Under the pieces are notes generated by a model. It was not told where the DNA came from, made no database searches, and was given only the letters and a program-made list of their open reading frames with translations. A stretch of 64,000 nucleotides of DNA from Megalobrama amblycephala (Eukaryota; Chordata; Actinopteri; Cypriniformes; Xenocyprididae): the NCBI RefSeq assembly GCF_018812025.1, contig NC_063062.1:36966728-37030727 (forward strand). Reading direction: 5' to 3'. The position numbers were made by a program, and so were the translations under genes. Position 1 is the first letter of the stretch; each line of letters starts with the position of its first letter. Shown here piece after piece: positions 57,801-64,000 of the stretch.

Positions 57801-58552
57801 GTCGTTAATAAAAAAAAATAGAGTTTTGCTAAATGGAAATAGCAGAAATGGTGTCCACACTTTGCATTTAAATGAACACGCATTTTGACTGGTAATGACA
57901 GTCATACGTCATTTCATGACTTTAAAACGTAAATATATGCTTGAAAAATGACCTATAGGGTCGTTTTTTTTTTTTTTTTTGGAGGACAGTCTGCTTGATT
58001 TGCTCCAGGTTGGGGGTAAGTTGATCCAAGTCAGTGGGTAAGTTGCACCATCTGGGGTAAAATGACCATCTGACTGAATCTGAATCAAACCCATGTGAAA
58101 TTAAAAACTAATTTAATAATCAGTTTTCCCTTTTACAAACAGTCATAATTATTTTCTTAAAGTTAACTTAAGCAAATGAAGTTTAAATTCCAATATGAAT
58201 TCTGAAACAATTCATTGAACACCCAAAAACAGACTAAACTAATAACAAAAACATTTCCGAAACTAATAAATATTTTATTCAAAAGATTCTTGGCATAATA
58301 GCTTTTCTGCAGTGTCAAACATGTTAGAGAAGAATTTGTTGAATAAAGTCGATGGTTTTGTTTTGTTTTTGCACACAAAAGGTATTCTCGTCGCTTCATA
58401 ACATTAAAGTTGAACCACTGCAGTCACATTGACTGTTTTAACAATGTTTTTGCTACCCTGGATCCCAGAGATATGATAATTTCATTTCTTTCTAGTGAAG
58501 ATATAAAAAAAAATAAAAAAAATAAAAATAACTTGGATTTCATCAAAAATAT
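57801..58552. other. AT-rich sequence
   Basis: A T-run at 57964-57980; short GGGGTAAGTTG-like repeats near 58010-58060. No gene. Confidence 0.4.
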
Positions 58553-58650
58553 CTTAATTTGTGTTCCGAGGATGAACGTAGGTCTTACGGGTGTGGAACG
58601 ACATAAGGGTGAGTAATTTCATTTTTGGGTGTACTAACCCTTAAAGTGCT
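58553..58650. mobile_element. Right arm of the cyprinid palindromic MITE
   Basis: TTAATTTGTGTTCCGAGGAT, GAACGTAGGTCTTACGGGTG and AACGACATAAGGGTGAGTAA closely match 10429-10490 of the expanded MITE. No left arm is visible, so it is solitary. Confidence 0.75.
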
Positions 58651-59857
58651 CTTTGAGCGTCAAAGGTTTCTCTTTACAGCGTGTTTTTACATGCGTTGAG
58701 CACTGCAGCCAATCACAGTCCAATCTTTTACCCGCGTGAACGCAATAACCAATCAGAGGTGCTAGTCAGTCTGTAAACATCTATATTCAAGCGTCGTCTG
58801 TATTGATTTCTGGAACTTTAAAAAGAGAACTGACATTCACAATTACAGATAAAATAGCTCAAACTAAAATCTATTCCAGTGAATATCAGCATCACAACAC
58901 TGTGAACACAGATCCCTGGCAGATTAGATGGAGAAAAGAGGAGCAGGCATGAAAGAAAAGGAGAATTACAGAGAAAATCTTCTATTGTTTAATTGTGGTG
59001 ATCTATCCTTACACAAATGAAACAACAGCCATGTGTGAGTCAGCAAAGAAAACCATGTGACACATCCATGGAGGAGGAAAGTAAGAAAAGCGAGGAAAGA
59101 GAGCGAGAATAAGCCGAGCATTAAAATGGATGACAGGTGAGATGAAACAAATATTTAGGAGATTATATTTTGATTGACGTTAGGCCTGTGTCTCGTCCCT
59201 TTTATCAATGCCATTGAGAACAATTAGATTTCAAACCTCACCTTGTATGCCACCAACCCTCCCTCTCTCTCTAATAATCATAAGGAGAGAGGGGATTTGA
59301 CATACAGTACATGTCTATTCCCAGGAGAGATAATGGCATTCAGGTTTTCCTCTCTGAGAGGTTGAATTAATCTCCAAGGTGACACTGGGTATAAAAGCTG
59401 TCGATAGGTGGCCAGAGATACCCTGTATGAAGCATACTGAGTGGATGCCGTAAGCCCGGCGCATTCGCTCTCTGAGAGATGGATCAATTTTTTACAAGGA
59501 GCCTGTAAACAAATCAGAGATTCACCTTAAGAAAAGGACTGAAAATGAGCACAGAGCCTCCTCGGAATGAGGAGCCAAAGGATATTCTCCTTTGATATAT
59601 AGTGTGAAGAAATCATTCACTTAGTTGGCATGGCATGAAAGCTTCAGGCTTTAGACCGTATGAATATTTAAGTATGGTTATATTCTCAAAGAATGCATTT
59701 CTGGACTCTGGTCTGACGTTCTCCTGGACTCAAACCATGTGCCTTGATTAAAAACACCAAAACCACTGGGACAGTGAAAGATATAGAGGAGTTGTTTGCA
59801 ATTCAATGTTTTTATGATTTGTTGTTTATGATACTTTAGGGATTTAATATACAAACT
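58651..59857. other. Low-repeat region with a probable conserved element
   Basis: 59280-59500 (GGAGAGATAATGGCATTCAG; CTGTCGATAGGTGGCCAGAG) is single-copy with enhancer-like texture. The minus-strand frame there (69 codons) lacks splice support. Confidence 0.35.
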
Positions 59858-60090
59858 ACTGTTCAAAAGTTTGGAGTCGGTACGATTTTTTTAATGGTTT
59901 TGAAGGAAGTCTCTCATGCATGTTTTATATTAAAATTATTACCATTTAAAATGACTGATTTATGTGTAAATATACTGTAAAATCTAATTTATTCCTGTGA
60001 TCAAAGCTGAATTTTCAGCATAATTAATTGTCACATGATCCTTCACGATCAATCATTCTAATATGCTGATTTGCTGCTTAAGCAACATTT
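59858..60090. repeat. Cyprinid interspersed repeat (reverse of 26280-26530)
   Basis: CTACTGTTCAAAAGTTTGGA, TTTATTCCTGTGATCAAAGC and GCTGATTTGCTGCTTAAGCA are the reverse complement of the family at 26280. This copy retains the CAAAAGTTTGG end missing there. Confidence 0.75.
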
Positions 60091-60159
60091 CTGATTATTA
60101 TCAAAGTTGAAAACAAAACGCTGCTTCATATTTTTGTGGAAACTGATACGCAACTTGAA

Positions 60160-60203
60160 TGCAATGCAAGTTTTTTGGGATAAAAGTGTCTGCAAAATGC
60201 ATA
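60160..60203. mobile_element. Isolated SINE 3' tail
   Basis: TTTTTTGGGATAAAAGTGTC then TGCAAAATGC matches the conserved 3' tail of cyprinid tRNA-derived SINEs (recall). The head is not recognisable upstream. The Tc1-type element inserted directly after it. Confidence 0.5.
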
Positions 60204-60205
60204 TA

Positions 60206-61045
60206 CAGTGGCATGAAAAAGTATGTGAACCACTTGCAGAATCTGTGAAAATGTGAATAATTTTAATAAAATAAGTGAGATCACACAAAATGCATGTTAT
60301 TTTTTATTTAGTGCTGTCCTGAGTAAGATATTTGACATAAAAGATGTTTACATTTACAGTTTACATTTTCCAGCAGTGACTGAATGATTTTGAGATTCAT
60401 CTTTTCACACTGAGGACAACTGAGGGACTCAAACTCAACTATTAAAAAAGGTTCAAACATTCACTGATGCTCCAGAAGGAAACACGACGCATTAAAACTT
60501 TTGAACAGGATGAAGATGTCACAATTTTTCTTATTATATTTAAATATAGTTGTTTTTCATTTAGTACTGCCCTTCGGAAGCAACAGAAGATACTTGCATG
60601 TTTCCCGGAAGAAACATTAAGTACAATTTACCTTCATATTTAAATTCAAAAGTTACAGTCACTGCTGGAAAGGCTTCAAATATGCAAAAATGCTTGAAAA
60701 CTGATGAATCTGCAGGATCTGGAGGATTTTTCTGAAGAACAGAGCTCAGTTTAACTGCTCAGGACAAACAAGAGACTCATGAACAACCATCACAAAACAC
60801 ACAAACAGTCGTGGATCATCAGGTAACCACACACAGTACTGAGAATCAATGGTTCACAAACTTTTGAATGGGGTTATTTTAATAAATTCAGCTATTGTTT
60901 TGTCTCGTGAACTAAACGCAAACATCTTTTATGTAAAATATCTTACAAAAATGACATGCAGTTTGTATGATCTCTCTTATTTTATTAAAATTATTCACAT
61001 TTTCACAGATTCTGCAAGTGGTTCACATACTTTTTCATGCCACTG
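60206..61045. mobile_element. Tc1-type non-autonomous element with long inverted arms
   Basis: Ends CAGTGGCATGAAAAAGTATG and CATACTTTTTCATGCCACTG are exact reverse complements. Pairing extends at least 70 bp (GAACCACTTGCAGAATCTGT and mirror; GAATAATTTTAATAAAATAA and mirror). TA at both outer sides (60204-60205 and 61046-61047). The whole 840 bp is loosely foldback and carries no transposase. Related copies are at 19674-20166 and 13055-13443. Confidence 0.9.
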
Positions 61046-61399
61046 TACCATTTAGTTTGTACACATTTTGTGCACTGTTGATGAAGAAAAGTGATAAATA
61101 CTGCTCATTTAGCCGGTTTATGAGGCCACAGGCTTACACAACAAAACTTTATTTCCCACAATTCTCTGTGGCAACACAAGAATGATAAAACACACATATA
61201 ACGCATCAGTTACACAGCTAATGTGCAGCACTTACTCTTCATCGTGTTACACTGACGCTAAACAAGCTTCATGTCTTTATCAGGAAGTGAATACAAGAGA
61301 GAAAGATATGAAATGGACTCATTTTATGCCATGCAAATCACTTGAAAAAAACATCTCGACGTAATTAGGATTTCTGAACTAGTAGGAGTTTGAAGCAAT
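61046..61399. other. Single-copy spacer
   Basis: Lies between two Tc1-derived elements; no gene. Confidence 0.4.
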
Positions 61400-61728
61400 A
61401 TACACAGATCAGACATACCATTATGACCATGATATGTTAGGCAACAAGTAAACATTATTTCCTCAAAGTTGATGTGTTGGAAGCAGGAAAAATAGGCAAG
61501 CGTAAGGATTTGAGCAAGTTTGACAAGGACCAAATTGTGATGACTAGACGACTGGATCAGAGCATCTCCAAAACTGCAACTTACAGGACTTAAACAACAT
61601 CTTGGTCCAGATACCACAGCACACCTTCAGGGGTCTAGAGGAGTCCATGCCTCGACGGGTCAGGGCTGTTTTGGCAGCAAAAAGGGGACCAACACAATAT
61701 TAGGAAGGTGCTCACCTGATCGGTGTAT
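61400..61728 (+). mobile_element. Tc1-like deletion derivative
   Basis: Left terminal ATACACAGATCAGACATACC and right terminal CACCTGATCGGTGTAT are inverted with a few mismatches. Internal coding-like sequence from a Tc1 transposase region survives without an intact frame (CCTCGACGGGTCAGGGCTGT; CAAAAAGGGGACCAACACAA). About 330 bp remain of an element normally about four times longer. Family by recall. Confidence 0.75.
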
Positions 61729-63370
61729 TCTGCTACTGCAAATGTCGTCAACACTTGCTTTATACTAAAATGAATCCATTAAAGATTGACAAACAGCCCC
61801 AGTGTAGAGGTTTTACTATAGTATGCAGATGCAGTGCATTTATGTTTACATCAGGCCAAAATGAATTGTTCACACAGACTGCATTAAAGAAACATTTCAT
61901 TTCAGGGTCCGTGTTTAACTCATCCGTGAAAGCCCAGGGTGACAACTTCATAATCACATGCTTCACTAAAGCACATTTGAATGGAGCTTTAATCACGGCC
62001 TGTTAGACTATCCCTCTTAAGGCCATAATCATGTGCGATCCATTAGATGTCACAGAAATCCTGATGTACATTAGGTGCCGTCATTATGTAATTCGCAGTA
62101 CGTGTCGGCGATAAACCTGAGCCCGCGTTCGCCCTAATGCTGGAAAACAGTGGCATTAGCGCTCAGACATTTCCACCCACTTCACCTCCTCTCGCCCGTC
62201 CGTGACACCGAACAAATTATCGTAATGCCCCCGACAGGGCAGAATCACTCTTTCTCGAGCTGCTGATTGGTGAAGTTATCTTTAATTGGTTTAAACTTTG
62301 CCCTAGCTGCCTGGGGATTGGCAAGCTTAATTTCAGCAAAAGGTCAACATCAATAAATCCAGCTGAAGAAGGGAAAGTGAGAAAGAGGGACGGGGAAAGA
62401 GATAAGGAGAAGAGAGAGAGAGAGAGATCGGGAGATGGTACCCATTACCTTAGGAGGCAGAAGGTGAAGGTACGAGAGTGAGAGTGCGACCTTCGACCTG
62501 ACGGACAGACGGCGTCCAAAGTGCAGACAGGAGATTCGGATCTCCGGCTTAGTGGCTCCACCTCCGTGCCTCCTGTTTATTGGCACTGACCCCTGGCAAG
62601 ATGGGGTCATATTTTCATATAATGGCAAAGCTACTCCGTTAGTGCCCATATAATAAGGCTAAAATGAAAAGGACGCGGGGACTGTGGAGGACAGGATCAT
62701 AGAAAGGAGAAGAGACGGGATGAGAGTGCGAGCGAACGACTGAGATGGACGGGTAGTTGACCCAGAGCTAAAAGGACAGCTCCATTTATTTTGCGCTGAG
62801 AGGTATGAGAGAGAAATTCAAGCCGGCAAAGACATCACTTCCATTAACCAGCATGTCATTCCGAAGCCGTGTCTGGGTTTACTCACACAGATATGACTCA
62901 CCTGAACGAATCATTAGCATTCCTGCACTTGCTGAATCTCCTTTGACAAGTGCTGGAAATCAAACTGGTCATTATCCTCTCATCGATCAGCGATGTTTTT
63001 CTTCCTTCTTTTGGCATTGATGCAAAACTAGCTGATTTTAAATGCAACGGGAACTATTGAAGTTTTTAATTCCCTGAACTGAACTGGCACTTAAAAGTTA
63101 TACATTCAGGATTGTACTACACGGGTTTTGTTATATGTTTTTGATTCACTAAAAAGAGCCAGCTCATAGATCAATAACTATAGCATCCACACCAGCGTTC
63201 ATTACTGTATGAGCGCGTGCCGTCTGTCGCTTTAAATGCTTGAGCTCTGGATTCTGATTGGCTGTCAATGTTTTTATTGTTCATCAGCTGGAAAAAAATA
63301 GTGATTTGAATGATATCGTTTCTCTGTGCAGTTATTATTATTATATTTGTTGTGTGGACTCTGCTATTCT
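61729..63370. other. Low-repeat region with strong conserved-element texture
   Basis: 61985-62345 (AATCATGTGCGATCCATTAG; CTTTAATTGGTTTAAACTTT) is the best conserved non-coding candidate in the window. 62420-62640 on the minus strand stays open and ends at a donor-like CTCCTAAG|GTAATG (62449), but the acceptor is poor, so a non-coding or 5' exon is only possible. A GA run lies at 62409-62428. Confidence 0.4.
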
Positions 63371-63856
63371 TTAAAGGATTAGTCCACTTTTAAATAAAAT
63401 TTTCCAGATAATTTACTCACCCCCATGTCATCCAAGATGTCCATGTCCTCCTTTCTTCAGTTGAAAAGAAATGAAGGTTTTTGAGGAAAACATTTCAGGA
63501 TTATTCTCCTTATAGTGGACTTCAATGGCCTCCAGACGGTTGAAGGTCAAAATTACAGTTTCAGTGCAGCTTCAAAGAGCTTTAAACGATACCAGATGAG
63601 GAATAAGGGTCTTATCTAGAGAAACGTTCAGTCATTTTTGGAAAAAAATACAAATGTATATGTTTTATAAACACAAATTATCGTCTTGCATGTACTTCCA
63701 CTTTCCGCATTCTTCAAAAAGCTTATGCTGTATGTCCTACACCTTCCCTATTCTACTTACGGAACTAAACCAGTTTAGTTTTTTTCCATAAGTAGATGAC
63801 ATGGGGGTGAGTAAATTATCAGGAAAATTTTATTTAAAAGTGGACTAAGCCTTTAA
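63371..63856. mobile_element. Palindromic non-autonomous DNA element, 486 bp
   Basis: The left arm TTAAAGGATTAGTCCACTTT through TAATTTACTCACCCCCATGT to CATC is mirrored by GATGACATGGGGGTGAGTAA to AAAGTGGACTAAGCCTTTAA, about 60 bp per arm with few mismatches. The interior is unrelated and non-coding. The arms are similar in layout to the MITE at 7531-10531 (GAGTAAAT/ATTTACTC next to the palindrome) but differ in sequence. Confidence 0.9.
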
Positions 63857-64000
63857 CATTTAGAACAATTTTTATAGCTGTGTCTTTATCATTATTGTCA
63901 TTTCTTCAGAAATCAGACTGCACTGGTCATGCTTTATGTTTTTGATTCACTAGAAAGAAAGACCTGGTTCATTAGAGTCGTTCATTAGAGTCGTTCATTA
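63857..64000. other. Right edge
   Basis: Short direct repeat of TTCATTAGAGTCG at 63970-63999; nothing else. Confidence 0.4.

Overview
This is vertebrate nuclear DNA, almost certainly from a teleost and most likely a cyprinid. The evidence is several Tc1-like transposons in different states of decay, a tRNA-derived SINE and a SINE tail, many short palindromic non-autonomous DNA elements of types I recall from zebrafish, carp and goldfish (family memory, not a search), and very long microsatellites. Bacterial operons, rRNA and CRISPR arrays are absent. The window looks like a gene desert or the inside of very large introns: no complete host gene is visible, and nearly every long open frame is a stop-free tandem repeat read as protein.

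Layout. 0-1.2 kb: a strand-switching AATAT/ATATT palindrome and a composite satellite. 1.65 kb: a weak exon candidate. 2.6-3.6 kb: a second composite satellite built on TTTTA. 4.3-5.75 kb: a decayed Tc1-like element beside a cyprinid repeat called here family A. 7.5-10.5 kb: a palindromic MITE whose loop has grown into about 51 copies of a 51-bp minisatellite. 12.5-14.9 kb: a 21-bp minisatellite with a detached inverted fragment. 16.2-17.4 kb: a palindromic element and family A copy 2. 19.2-24.7 kb: mixed elements, including a Harbinger-like one. 25.6-26.5 kb: family A copy 3. 27.8-30.1 kb: a higher-order minisatellite with no stop in any minus-strand frame. 31.6-32.2 kb: CTTT/CTAT repeats. 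32.8-34.4 kb: a 1.6-kb Tc1/mariner deletion derivative. 38.3-39.9 kb: a Tc1-like element with an almost complete transposase. 42.0-43.2 kb: ATCC/ATCT repeats. 49.2-50.1 kb: another decayed Tc1. 50.7 kb: a tRNA-Pro-like sequence carrying CCA. 57.6-63.9 kb: SINE, Tc1-derived and palindromic elements.

Host signal. The best host coding evidence is a 120-bp minus-strand exon at 54432-54551. It encodes the end of an EGF-like domain and has phase 1-1 boundaries, a good donor and a branch-point-like motif. A second minus-strand exon candidate of 67 bp lies at 51584-51650. Between the repeats, many low-repeat segments with balanced composition (for example 11.86-12.06, 15.5-16.2, 30.48-30.72, 47.2-47.75, 56.9-57.1, 59.28-59.5 and 62.0-62.35 kb) look like conserved non-coding elements of a developmental or neural locus. 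That is inference from sequence texture and needs alignment.

No new enzymatic or defence system is visible. The most unusual content is structural: tandem arrays that arise inside, or next to, inverted-repeat elements, and arrays with nested, growing higher-order periods.
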